Assembly (NCBI RefSeq): GCF_011043775.1 | Contig: NZ_JAAKXY010000006.1 | Coordinates: 248,001-312,000 of the forward strand | Origin: Natronolimnobius sp. AArcel1 | Lineage (GTDB): Archaea; Halobacteriota; Halobacteria; Halobacteriales; Natrialbaceae | DNA: 64,000 bases | Direction of reading: 5' to 3' | Shown here: in pieces, positions 34,653-43,364 of the stretch | How positions within the stretch are numbered: position 1 is the first letter of the stretch | How the letters are laid out: each line of letters begins with the position of its first letter | Translations under genes and position numbers: made by a program | The notes under the pieces: model-generated | Databases searched by the model: none | Told to the model about the DNA's origin: nothing | What the model saw: only the letters and a program-made list of their open reading frames with translations

Positions 34653-35951
34653 ATGTCGAACGATTACACGGCCAGTCGGCGAGCGGTGCTTTCGTCGGTG
34701 GGTACCGCCGGAGTAGCCGCACTCGTTGGGTCGACAAGATCGGCCAGCGCCTCTCGAGCGAGTCTGACGAACTCGGTCGATGACGACCCCGAGACGATCC
34801 CACGTGGCCTCGAGCGCATCGAACGCCAGTTTCAGTCCCAACTCGAGGATGGACTCCACCACGGGGCCCAACTCGCGGTCTATCAGGGCGAAGAGCTTGT
34901 GGTCGACCTTGCGGGCGGGATCACGGGCACTGAGGATGGCGACGACATGCCGATGGATGAGAGCGAACCCGATGGGATTGAAACGGAACCCGACTCGAGA
35001 TTCGTCCTCTTTTCGAACACCAAGCCGCTTGCGGCGGCCTGCGTGCACGTCCTCGCTGATACAGGCGACCTCGCGTTCGCCGATCCAATCGTCGAGCACT
35101 GGCCCGACTTTGCGGATGCGGGGTCAGAGAAGGCTGAAGTGACGGTTCGCCACGTTCTGACGCATCAATCCGGACTGTCGGAGACGCCGGTCGATCAGGC
35201 CTACGAGGACTGGACCGATCCCGACGCGCTGGCCGAAGGAGTCGAAGAGGCCGAACTCGAGTTCTCGCCGGGCGAGGACACCTCCTACCAGTTCTATAGC
35301 TTCGGCTGGATCGTCGGCGAGTTGGTACGACAGGTCACGGGCGAACGAATTGATGACTTCGCGCGTGAGCACGTCTTCGAGCCGCTCGAGATGGACCGCA
35401 CCCACATTGGTCGCCCCGCGGACGAGGACATCGATGTGGCGACGCTCGCGGGATTTGAACCCTACGACCGGGTTGGCGAACCGGGGCTGATGGCCGGCTA
35501 TACGACTGCGGAGGCCGCAGAGACGTACAACCAGGAAGAGGCACAGGAAGGGCTCAACCCCGCCTGGACGGGAATCGGCCCAACGCGGGAACTCGCGCGC
35601 TTTTACGCCTGCTACCTGAACGGCGGCGAGTTCGACGGGACGCGCATTCTGAGCGAGGAGGTTGTCGAGGAAGCACTCGAGGTCCACGTAGAGGAACCAC
35701 CAGAGGCGGGGATTGGCACCGCGGACCGGTACGGACTCGGCTTTCAACATGGCGGCGCGCTCCCCGACCGCCGCGGGGTTCCCTCACCCGAAGGGACGTT
35801 CGGTCACGGCGGCCTCGGCAGCAGCATGACGTGGGCCGAACCGGAGACGGACCTCGCGTTCGCCTACGTCGTCAATGGAATCCGGGACGGCTACGAGCAC
35901 GACATGCGCTCGGCGATCCTCTCTGAGACTGTCCGGTTGGAACTCTCCTAA
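34653..35951 (+). CDS. Secreted serine beta-lactamase-like hydrolase (class C fold)
   Basis: 432 residues. A twin-arginine start, ASRRAVLSSVGTAGVAALVG, implies folded export. The beta-lactamase/DD-peptidase fold has the SxxK motif in RFVLFSNTKPLAAACVH, a Tyr in the SYQFYSFGWIVGELVRQ segment, and HGGLGSS in place of KTG near the end, matching the esterase-like EstB/LACTB group. Likely an extracellular esterase or peptidase rather than a penicillin target. ATG at 34653; an upstream open frame lacks family features. Convergent with the P450 gene, 30 bp apart. Confidence 0.85.
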   Translation: MSNDYTASRRAVLSSVGTAGVAALVGSTRSASASRASLTNSVDDDPETIPRGLERIERQFQSQLEDGLHHGAQLAVYQGEELVVDLAGGITGTEDGDDMPMDESEPDGIETEPDSRFVLFSNTKPLAAACVHVLADTGDLAFADPIVEHWPDFADAGSEKAEVTVRHVLTHQSGLSETPVDQAYEDWTDPDALAEGVEEAELEFSPGEDTSYQFYSFGWIVGELVRQVTGERIDDFAREHVFEPLEMDRTHIGRPADEDIDVATLAGFEPYDRVGEPGLMAGYTTAEAAETYNQEEAQEGLNPAWTGIGPTRELARFYACYLNGGEFDGTRILSEEVVEEALEVHVEEPPEAGIGTADRYGLGFQHGGALPDRRGVPSPEGTFGHGGLGSSMTWAEPETDLAFAYVVNGIRDGYEHDMRSAILSETVRLELS

Positions 35952-35981
35952 TGATCTCCATTCCAGTGTCGTTGAATCCTC

Positions 35982-37349
35982 TCAGTGCCGCCGTACGGTC
36001 GCCGTGATCTCGGGCTCCGGCCGGAGCGCAATCGTCGGTGCGAACGTCAGTGGCTCCTCGAGCGACACCTCGAGTGCGACGCGGTCGACCATCGTCGCCA
36101 GCGCGAGGTGCAGTTCCAGTCGGGCGAAGTGCATGCCGATGCAGTGGCGCGGCCCGCCACTGAAGGGGAAGTAGGCGTATTGCGGCCGCTCTTTTTCGTG
36201 ATTCCACCGCGACGGTTGAAACGCCGTTGGCGAGTCCCAGAACCGCTCGTCTCGATGCAACACCCACTGCGGGAGCAGGAGTTCCGCGCCGGCTGGCAAC
36301 TGATAGCCGCCGAGTGTCACCGGCTCGGTCGCCTTCCGCATCGTGTTCCACGCCGGCGGATATAGCCGCAGCGTCTCAGCAACGACGTTTTGGTGGGTCT
36401 CGAGGCGCTCGAGTGACTCGATATCTGGCCGTCCGTCACCGACGTGCTCGTCGTGCTCCGCGACGAGCGACCGGCGAACGTCGGGGTGTTCGCTGAGGAG
36501 GTACCAGCCGTAGGTCAGTCCCAGCGCGGAGGTGTCGGAGCCGGCGAGCAGCAGGGCGACGAGGTTGTGGCGGACCTCCTCGAGAGTCAGTTCGCCGCGG
36601 TCGTGGGCCTCAAGCAACACCGAGCAGGCGTCGGTCCGGTTTCTGTCCCTGTTTTCGGCCTCGGTCTCCTTCCCATCTCTGTCAGCACTCTCACGATCTG
36701 CGTCTCGCCGCGCCTCGAGACATCGATCAATGTAGTCGTCGAGTTCGGTTACAGCCCGTCGGAACCGACGGTCGGTCAGGGTCGGGACCCAGCCCGGGAC
36801 CAGTTGACCAGGGCGTCGCGGATCACTTCGGTCGATGAGGGCGTCCGTCGCGTTCAGGACGACGTCTTCGTCGCCACGGATATCCACGCTCAGGAGCGTC
36901 TCGGTGAGGACATCGAGTGTGAGCAGTCGCATCTCCCGATGGAGATCGATTTCCTCACCGTCGTCCCACATGTCGATTCGGCGAATCGTCTGCTCAACGA
37001 TCGCGTCCGCGTAGCGATCGATGGTGTCTCGAGTGAACGCCGGCTGGAGCGCCCGTCGAAGCTGCTGCCATCGATTGCCGGCGGTAGTCGTGACGGCGTG
37101 ATCCTCGATACCCGCGAACGCCCGTTGTTGCTGTGCAGCGATTGTGAACCGCCCGTCGCCGTCGTGGAGAACCTCCTCGACGATTTCCGGGTTAGAGACC
37201 AGATAGAACGTCTCACCCGGAAACTCGAGGTGGACGATATCGCCGCGTTCGGCCCACCGCTGCAGTGCGCCGAACGGATCGCGCGAGAACTCGAGGGCGT
37301 GACCGAGCAATGGCGCGCCGTCTGGTTTTGGGGGCGTCGACTGGCTCAT
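35982..37349 (-). CDS. Cytochrome P450
   Basis: 455 residues, complete. The I-helix is LLAGSDTSALGLTYGW (about residue 265), ExxR is ETLRLYPPAW, and the heme loop FPFSGGPRHCIGMHFARLEL carries the axial Cys near 400. Closest in style to the CYP102/CYP4-like class of halophilic archaea. It oxidises an unknown hydrophobic substrate and needs a ferredoxin and reductase that are not nearby. ATG at 37349; an ATG 9 nt upstream (MFCM) is possible. Confidence 0.93.
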   Translation of the reverse strand: MSQSTPPKPDGAPLLGHALEFSRDPFGALQRWAERGDIVHLEFPGETFYLVSNPEIVEEVLHDGDGRFTIAAQQQRAFAGIEDHAVTTTAGNRWQQLRRALQPAFTRDTIDRYADAIVEQTIRRIDMWDDGEEIDLHREMRLLTLDVLTETLLSVDIRGDEDVVLNATDALIDRSDPRRPGQLVPGWVPTLTDRRFRRAVTELDDYIDRCLEARRDADRESADRDGKETEAENRDRNRTDACSVLLEAHDRGELTLEEVRHNLVALLLAGSDTSALGLTYGWYLLSEHPDVRRSLVAEHDEHVGDGRPDIESLERLETHQNVVAETLRLYPPAWNTMRKATEPVTLGGYQLPAGAELLLPQWVLHRDERFWDSPTAFQPSRWNHEKERPQYAYFPFSGGPRHCIGMHFARLELHLALATMVDRVALEVSLEEPLTFAPTIALRPEPEITATVRRH

Positions 37350-37536
37350 ACAGAACATTCTGTTCGATCTCCAATAATTCTAGGCCACGAATCTCTCGTC
37401 GGCAGAGTCGACCCAACACTGTTTGATCCGTCTCACCACAATTTCTATGCACAACCATGTGTAACAAGCACGGATACCGGGCCGAAAGTGAGCACGAATC
37501 CGAGAGTTAATTATCCTCGCGGTTGCCCACTCGAGT

Positions 37537-38430
37537 ATGACCGAGATTATCGACGGCAACGCTGTCGCGAGCGAGATCCGTGACGATCTGACCGACGCCA
37601 TCGAGACGCTCGCCGACGCGGGCGCACGACCGGGCCTGGCGACAGTGTTGATGGGCGACGATCCCGCCAGCGAGACGTATGTCAATATGAAACAGCGCGA
37701 TTGCGAGGAGGTCGGCATCGAGAGCTATCACGTCGATGTCGACGGTGACGCCTCGCCCGAGACGCTGTACGACGAAATCGCTGCGCTCAACGACAACGAC
37801 GATGTCCACGGCTACATCGTGCAGGCACCCGTTCCGGACCACGTCGACTACCGCGAGGTCATCCGCCGCGTCGACCCCGCCAAAGACGTCGACGGCTTCC
37901 ACCCAGAGAACGTCGGTCGCCTCGTCGCTGGCGACGCCCGCTTCCGACCCTGCACGCCCCACGGCGTCCAGAAACTGCTCGAGTCAGCAGGCGTCGAAAC
38001 CGAGGGTAAAGACGTGACAATCGTCGGCCGCTCGGACATCGTCGGCAAGCCCCTCGCCAATCTGTTGATCCAGAAGGCCGAGGACGGCAACGCAACGGTG
38101 ACGGTCTGTCACTCCCGAACCGAAGACCTCGCGGAGAAAACGCGAAGCGCGGATATCGTCGTCGCCGCCGCTGGCGCACCGGAACTTGTCGACGGCTCGA
38201 TGATTGGCGACGGTGCTGTCGTGATCGACGTGGGTGTCAACCGTGTCGACGCCGATACTGAGAAGGGCTATGAACTCGTCGGCGATGTCGAGTTCGAGAG
38301 CGCAAAGGAGAATGCAAGTGCGATCACGCCAGTCCCCGGCGGCGTCGGCCCGATGACGCGCGCGTTGTTACTGTATAACACCGTCAAAGCCGCAAGTCTG
38401 CAGGAAGGCATCGACGTCGACCTCCCGTAA
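37537..38430 (+). CDS. folD: Methylenetetrahydrofolate dehydrogenase/cyclohydrolase
   Basis: Bifunctional NADP enzyme of folate one-carbon metabolism, working with glyA in the same window. 297 residues. YVNMKQRDCEEVGI holds the catalytic Lys; YIVQAPVPDHVDY and PCTPHGVQKLL follow; VTIVGRSDIVGKPLANLL is the Rossmann segment and SAITPVPGGVGPMTRALL the C-terminal signature. ATG at 37537 with no family match upstream. Confidence 0.96.
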   Translation: MTEIIDGNAVASEIRDDLTDAIETLADAGARPGLATVLMGDDPASETYVNMKQRDCEEVGIESYHVDVDGDASPETLYDEIAALNDNDDVHGYIVQAPVPDHVDYREVIRRVDPAKDVDGFHPENVGRLVAGDARFRPCTPHGVQKLLESAGVETEGKDVTIVGRSDIVGKPLANLLIQKAEDGNATVTVCHSRTEDLAEKTRSADIVVAAAGAPELVDGSMIGDGAVVIDVGVNRVDADTEKGYELVGDVEFESAKENASAITPVPGGVGPMTRALLLYNTVKAASLQEGIDVDLP

Positions 38431-38451
38431 CCGCGCTCGGTTCGTCTCTTT

Positions 38452-39171
38452 CTACCCTGTGAACTCGAGGGCCTCGAGTCGGTCCTGTGCCTGCGTAAGC
38501 GCCAGTTCGTCACCACGCAGCCCGTTCGCCAGGGCTCGCGTTGCTTCGACGAGTCGCTCTGCAGTCTGTGGGTCGATATCGCCGTCGAGCATCCGGATTC
38601 GAGTCACGTGTTCGCCGAGCGTCTCGAGTGCGCTGCGTTCGCTCGCAGTGGTGTCGCGTTCCTCGAGCCACGTGCGGATGTCGCGTCGGTACTCGCGGAC
38701 GGCGTTTGCGTAGGCAAGGCCGCGGGCCGACTGGAGTGAGGGCGGGACATCTGCAGTCGGTGGCCGTTCGCCGAGATCTGCATCACGAAGTAACGAGAGA
38801 AAGTACAGTTCGTCGCGATCTGCGAGGCGGATTTCGCGGGCGACGATATCGGAGACGTGCAGCAGTTCGGTCGCGCCGAGATAGGTGTCATCGAGGTCGC
38901 GCAACTGGCCAGCGTTGATGAAGCCGCGACGGCGAACGTACTCGCGGCAGTGGGTGTGTGCGCGGTCGGCGAGTTCACTCGTTTTTACGTCGTCGATATC
39001 GCTTCGAATCGGCGTGAGATCGAACTCGATTGGCAGATCGGTGTGTTCGGTTCGCTCATCGATGCCGACGCTCTGGATGCTTCCACAGGCCGGACAGCCG
39101 ATGCTTCCGGTTTCGTAGTACGACCAGCGCGTCCCACATTCGCTACACTCGCGCTCGCCCCGGATTTTCAT
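38452..39171 (-). CDS. Zinc-ribbon protein (DUF7117-like)
   Basis: 239 residues. A TFIIB-type zinc ribbon at the N-terminus (RECSECGTRWSYYETGSIGC, then CPACG) is followed by an all-helical acidic region (REYVRRRGFINAGQLRDLDD and ELLHVSDIVAREI) conserved in haloarchaea. The role is unknown; a nucleic-acid or protein adaptor is suggested by the ribbon. Convergent with folD. Confidence 0.7.
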   Translation of the reverse strand: MKIRGERECSECGTRWSYYETGSIGCPACGSIQSVGIDERTEHTDLPIEFDLTPIRSDIDDVKTSELADRAHTHCREYVRRRGFINAGQLRDLDDTYLGATELLHVSDIVAREIRLADRDELYFLSLLRDADLGERPPTADVPPSLQSARGLAYANAVREYRRDIRTWLEERDTTASERSALETLGEHVTRIRMLDGDIDPQTAERLVEATRALANGLRGDELALTQAQDRLEALEFTG

Positions 39172-39257
39172 ACGCGGACGTACGAGCGGGTAACCAAAAG
39201 TCCCACCGGAGTTGTCGTACCTGATCGCGTTCGATTACCAGAATTGAGGCGAGAATG

Positions 39258-39300
39258 CCCCTTCCTCAAGGGGCGAGTATTGCGAGCGAGTAGGGAGGGG
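39258..39300 (+). repeat. Hairpin and GAGTAGGGAGGGG motif before tnpB
   Basis: CCCCTT-CCTC-AAGGGG (39258-39273) is followed by GAGTAGGGAGGGG at 39288-39300. Nearly the same motif, GAGTAGGGTGGGG, lies at 40718-40730 beyond the tnpB remnant. The first copy may be the left end of this element or the right end of an earlier one. Confidence 0.4.
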
Positions 39301-39361
39301 ATGAATCGCCGCACGGTAGTACAAACCATTAAGCGAACACATCTCTAATCGAGAGATAGCG

Positions 39362-40672
39362 ATGGAGTACAGTCACCGCTACCCTGCATACCCGACACAA
39401 GAGGTAGCGGTTGAACTGCAACGTCACATCGACGTTCATCGCCAAGCGTACAATTATACTCTCTACGAGTACGAGAACGTAGACGCCGACGATATCGGTT
39501 CCACGTACAAACACCACTACCGACTTCCCGACTGGAAAGACGAGTTCCCCGTCTTCTCGGAAGTTAACTCAAAAGCTCTGCAACGAACTGTCACCCGATT
39601 CTACCAGAACCTTGACGGACTCTCCGAGCAGAAACAAAACGGTCGAAAGGTCGGGAAACTCAAGTGGAAGTCCCCAAAGGAGTTCCAGAGTATGACGTAC
39701 TCGCAGTCCGGCTTCGAACTCAAAAACACGAGTGGCCGACGTGCGACGCTCTGACTCTCCAAAATCGGCAACATCCCGATCCGCTACCACCGCGAGATCC
39801 CAGACGAAGCAGCCATCAAAGAAGTCACAGTCAAGAAGGAGACAACTGGTGAGTGGTTCGTCTCCTTCGGCCTCGAAACCGATGAAGCCAATCTACCCGC
39901 GAAACCGGACGCAAATTCGCTCGACACGAGCAACAGCGTCGGCGTTGATCTCGGCATTCTGAACTACATCCACACTAGTGACGGCAAGATTGTAGATTGG
40001 CTCGACCTCAAAGACGAATACGCCCGCCTCCGCCGTGAACAACGCAAGTTGTCGCGGAAAGAAGAAGGGGCGAACAACTACGAGAAGCAACGCCGAGAAG
40101 TGGCGAAGGTCAAGCGTCACATCCGTCGGAAGGTGCTGGACTACCAGCACAAGTTGACGACGTGGCTCGTCTGCGAATACGATGCCGTGTTCGTCGAGGA
40201 CTTGGATGTGAAGGGGATGTTGGAACAGTCGCACAACGCTCGGAACAAACAGGATGCAGCGTGGCGACAGTTCATCTCCCTCCTCGAATATAAGGCTGAT
40301 TTGTACGGCTGTCACGTCGTTGAGGTGGAAGCCGCTGGGACGACGAAGGAGTGCGCGTCGTGCGGTGTCGAAACAGCGAAACCGATCTGGGTCAGAGAAC
40401 ACTCGTGTCCGTCGTGTGGGTTCGAGTGTGGCCGGGACGCGAATGCGGTCGTCAGACTACGTCTGACGGGCAGCAAAATCGCACGCGATTTTGCGACGGC
40501 GATGAACGTCTTGCAGCGCGGCTTTTCTGAGTTAGGGCTGGGATGGCCCGAAGATACGCCTGTGGAGACTGCGCTCCCTACGGACACCCATTCGGTGTCT
40601 GCAAAGTGCGTCATAGAAACAGGAAGCCCCATCTGCTCACGGGCGCGAAGCGCCCGTTCGCATGGTCCGTGA
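39362..40672 (+). pseudogene. tnpB: TnpB (IS200/IS605 family), broken by a TGA codon
   Basis: An RNA-guided nuclease gene of an IS1341-type element. The frame is continuous from 39362 to 40672 except for TGA at 39752-39754, where family members have Trp (LWLSKIG), so a G-to-A change is likely. The RuvC acids are present in the second part: GVDLGILNY, FVEDLDVKGM and GRDANAVVRL. A zinc finger, CASCG and CPSCG, sits before the last. The stop falls in the N-terminal third, so the product is truncated. No TnpA accompanies it. It lies 62 nt before the stop of the convergent membrane gene. Confidence 0.8.
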
Positions 40673-40730
40673 GACCGTCGGTCTCACGCTACCCTCAACG
40701 AAACCGCACCGGCGGCTGAGTAGGGTGGGG
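40639..40730 (+). ncRNA. Candidate omega-RNA 3' scaffold of the tnpB unit
   Basis: Overlapping the last codons of tnpB are two perfect hairpins: ACGGGCGC-GAA-GCGCCCGT (40639-40657) and GTGAGACC with GGTCTCAC (40669-40687). A GAGTAGGGTGGGG motif (40718-40730) follows at the likely right end. TnpB guide RNAs arise from exactly this 3' overlap. The RNA end and guide start cannot be fixed here. Confidence 0.4.
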
Positions 40731-40734
40731 TAGG

Positions 40735-41748
40735 TCACGCAGTCTGGCGAACCAGCACAAAAATACTGGTGATGCCGCCAAGCGACACCGTGAGCCAGTA
40801 CGTGCTGAGGCGATAGATGAGCGCGATCGTTAACGCGGCTGCTGGCTCGAGACCGGCAAGCGCGGTTAGTCCGGCGGTGATCATGGCCTCGACGCCGCCG
40901 GTGCCCCCAGGTGCGGGGACGACTGAGCCGAGTTTGCCAAGCGCAACGACGAGTGCGACGATTGGGAGGGCGAGTTCGTAGCCAATCGCGAGTCCGCCAA
41001 AATACACTGGCAGCATGAGAAAGGCCATCCCGAGATGGGCAGCAAGGACTGCGACCAGCAGCGTCGGTCGATCGGTTGTGATCTGCTCGAGTGACTCATA
41101 GAATCCATCGAGTCGAGCACGGACCGCAGTGGCCTTCAGGTGGTCGTCAAACCGAGTCGTGAACCGACTGGTCAGACGATGCAGCGCGTTTGTGAGTGTG
41201 AGAACGAGTCGATAGACGATTTTCGGTCGCCGAATCGCGACGGCAACGATCGCAACGAGAGCCAGGAAGACGCCACTGAATGCGATCAGTTGGGTGCCCA
41301 GTCCATCACCGAGTGTGCCCTCTATTGTGATGGCACCAAGTGCGAGAAAGCCGAACGTGTAGTACGGGACGTAGTTGAGCAAGTCGGCTGAAAGAACGCC
41401 AGCGAGGCCGTCTTCAAACGCAATTGACTCTCCTCGAGCGACCAGGTAGGCGACGAACGGCTCGGTTGCGAGTTGGCCGTAGGGCGTGACGTACTTGATG
41501 AACATTGCGGTCAGAAAGACGGCGGCGATGCGTCTGCGGGTAATCGACCTGTCGACGACTGCGAGAAATCGTTCCCAGACGATGCCACGAAACGTGAGAG
41601 CGAGCAGGCCTGAACAGACCCCAAGCGCGAGAAATCGGCGGTCTGCGCGCTGGAACTGAGCGAGCACGTCGTGGCCACCGATGACGAACAATAGCACAGC
41701 CAACACACAGAGGGCGAGTACAAACCCAAGCGCGATCCGACGTTTCAC
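40735..41748 (-). CDS. Lysylphosphatidylglycerol synthase-like (UPF0104) membrane protein
   Basis: 337 residues with about eight membrane helices (FVLALCVLAVLLFVIGG, FLALGVCSGLLALTFRGIVW, LLVAVLAAHLGMAFLMLP). VGKLGSVVPAPGGTGGVEAM is the conserved glycine-rich loop of the family, which includes flippases and AglD-like partners of glycosyltransferases. The ligand is unknown and no glycosyltransferase adjoins. The mobile tnpB unit inserted directly behind its stop. Confidence 0.8.
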   Translation of the reverse strand: MKRRIALGFVLALCVLAVLLFVIGGHDVLAQFQRADRRFLALGVCSGLLALTFRGIVWERFLAVVDRSITRRRIAAVFLTAMFIKYVTPYGQLATEPFVAYLVARGESIAFEDGLAGVLSADLLNYVPYYTFGFLALGAITIEGTLGDGLGTQLIAFSGVFLALVAIVAVAIRRPKIVYRLVLTLTNALHRLTSRFTTRFDDHLKATAVRARLDGFYESLEQITTDRPTLLVAVLAAHLGMAFLMLPVYFGGLAIGYELALPIVALVVALGKLGSVVPAPGGTGGVEAMITAGLTALAGLEPAAALTIALIYRLSTYWLTVSLGGITSIFVLVRQTA

Positions 41749-41989
41749 ATCCCGACCGTCTCAGCGTGCCTACAATTACGTTGCGACTCGCCGTACTCGG
41801 GCACGTTCATCGTGTGGCTTTTGGGTATGACGATCTGCTCGAGACGGTCTTCAGTCGGCAGAATTGTACGGAAAAGTGAGTGTAACGGGTCGAAAACCAT
41901 CATCAGTTTTCGGATGCTGTTCAATACGTCATTAACATACGGCATCTGCAGGCCGCACCGAAACCAAGTGGAACGTCCTATCCAGAGAT

Positions 41990-42691
41990 ATGTCCCATCA
42001 AAGACTGAACCGACGCAAGTTCGTCGCAGCAGTAGGTACGACCAGTGCGCTCGTCCTGGCCGGCTGTGCAGATGACGGCAATGGTGATGACCCAGACGAA
42101 GAAGAACCAGAAGACGATGACGCTGCAGTTGACGACGAAAATGACGACGATCCACTCGATGACGAAGAGGACGATGACGAGATGGATGACGAAGAGGATG
42201 ATGACGAGATGGACGACGATGAGGATGGTTACACGCTAACCGTCACCGTCGAAGACGCTAACGGCAACGCTGTCGAAGGTGCAACCGTCGAACTCGAGGA
42301 GGCTGACGAAGACGACGAGGACGACGATGAGATGGACGACGACGATGAAGAGTTGGATGATGACGAGGACGAAAACGACGAAAACGACGAAGACGATGAG
42401 GACGACGAGGACGACGATGACGACCTGATGGACGATGACGAAGACGACGAAGACTGGGAAGACGAAACCGACGACAACGGTGAAGTCGAATTCGAGGATC
42501 TCGAGGATGGCGAGTACACGGCCCACGCCGAATACGAGGGCGACGAGGCCGAGGAAGATGTCGAAATCGACGGCGACGACGAGGACGTCACCCTGACGCT
42601 CGAGGATACTGAGGTTGACGACGAGGATGACGAAGACGATGATGACATGATGGACGACGATGACGAAGATGACGACAACGACGACGCCTAA
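41990..42691 (+). CDS. Hyperacidic Tat lipoprotein
   Basis: 233 residues. RRKFVAAVGTTSALVLAGC is a twin-arginine signal with lipobox; the Cys at 25 would be lipidated. The mature part is mostly Asp and Glu in DDEDDDEM-like repeats. Two short ordered pieces, TLTVTVEDANGNAVEGATVE and FEDLEDGEYTAHAEYEGDEA, look like the two halves of a single Cna_B/carboxypeptidase-regulatory beta sandwich split by an acidic insert. Probably a surface-anchored cation- or water-binding protein. The direct repeats suggest replication-slippage growth. Stand-alone; ATG at 41990. Confidence 0.75.
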   Translation: MSHQRLNRRKFVAAVGTTSALVLAGCADDGNGDDPDEEEPEDDDAAVDDENDDDPLDDEEDDDEMDDEEDDDEMDDDEDGYTLTVTVEDANGNAVEGATVELEEADEDDEDDDEMDDDDEELDDDEDENDENDEDDEDDEDDDDDLMDDDEDDEDWEDETDDNGEVEFEDLEDGEYTAHAEYEGDEAEEDVEIDGDDEDVTLTLEDTEVDDEDDEDDDDMMDDDDEDDDNDDA

Positions 42692-42851
42692 TCGATCTCC
42701 GTAGCCGTTCGACTGCGTCTCGGCTCATCCGCTCCTGGCCGCTTTTTTTCGACGACACAACTGCGACCGAGAGTGATAACTGGCCAGTTCCGCTCACTCG
42801 AGAGGCGCCTTCCCCAAAGCGGTCTTGGTCGTTCATCCCATAGTATCGCCT

Positions 42852-42998
42852 ATGCGCGATGAATCGGAGATTCGCGAGCAGTATGAGTTCCTCACTGAAC
42901 AACTCGAGAGCGACGAGATGCGCCACGATGGCGTCGAAGAGATGTTTACCTATTACAAGCGTGCACTCGGCTGGGTGCTCGAGGAGGAACACATCTAG
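42852..42998 (+). CDS. Small 48-residue protein
   Basis: Reads MRDESEIREQYEFLTEQLES through DEMRHDGVEEMFTYYKRALG to a VLEEEHI end. Helical, strongly acidic, codon use as in core genes, so very likely translated. No family recognised. It follows the lipoprotein by 160 bp and precedes a pair of hairpins. Confidence 0.6.
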   Translation: MRDESEIREQYEFLTEQLESDEMRHDGVEEMFTYYKRALGWVLEEEHI

Positions 42999-43364
42999 AA
43001 ACTCCAACCTATCATCATCCGAGCCTGTGTCGGAACAGTTAAGTACACCCAGCGAATTTTTTCACGTGACGCTTCGCTTGGAGGGCCGAAGCGTCAGCGG
43101 GGACCAATTCAGGGCGGCAAGCAATCGCGTGGCCTTTTTCCGCCACGCGATTTGCTTTCCTGTTTACGAACACTAACTCGCGAGCGATTGCTCGGAGCAG
43201 TTTTGCATTCAGAGCACTCGATGACACCAATCGGTCTCGCTACCAACCCAGATCCGATAGCCCTGCGCTTCTACACACTGCATCCGCCACGCTCTGAATC
43301 TGCCACACCGCATCAGTCACGCCCCACATCCGCCACATACCACTCTCAGACAGTCTCTTTCAGC
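42999..43364 (+). repeat. Spacer with two strong hairpins
   Basis: TGACGCTTCG (43067-43076) pairs with CGAAGCGTCA (43087-43096). ATCGCGTGG (43124-43132) pairs with CCACGCGAT (43143-43151), lengthened by AAGCA and TGCTT with one bulge; a CCTTTTTCCG loop joins them. No gene seen in the 366 bp. The pair may end the 48-residue gene's message or be remains of a mobile element. Confidence 0.45.

Noticed and set aside
39752-39754. TGA in tnpB as a read-through or recoded codon
   Set aside because: No selenocysteine or pyrrolysine signal seen; the simple change from TGG explains it.
42160-42440. CRISPR-like or satellite array suggested by repeated GATGACGAAGAGG units
   Set aside because: Repeats are in frame Asp/Glu codons inside the acidic lipoprotein, without spacers.
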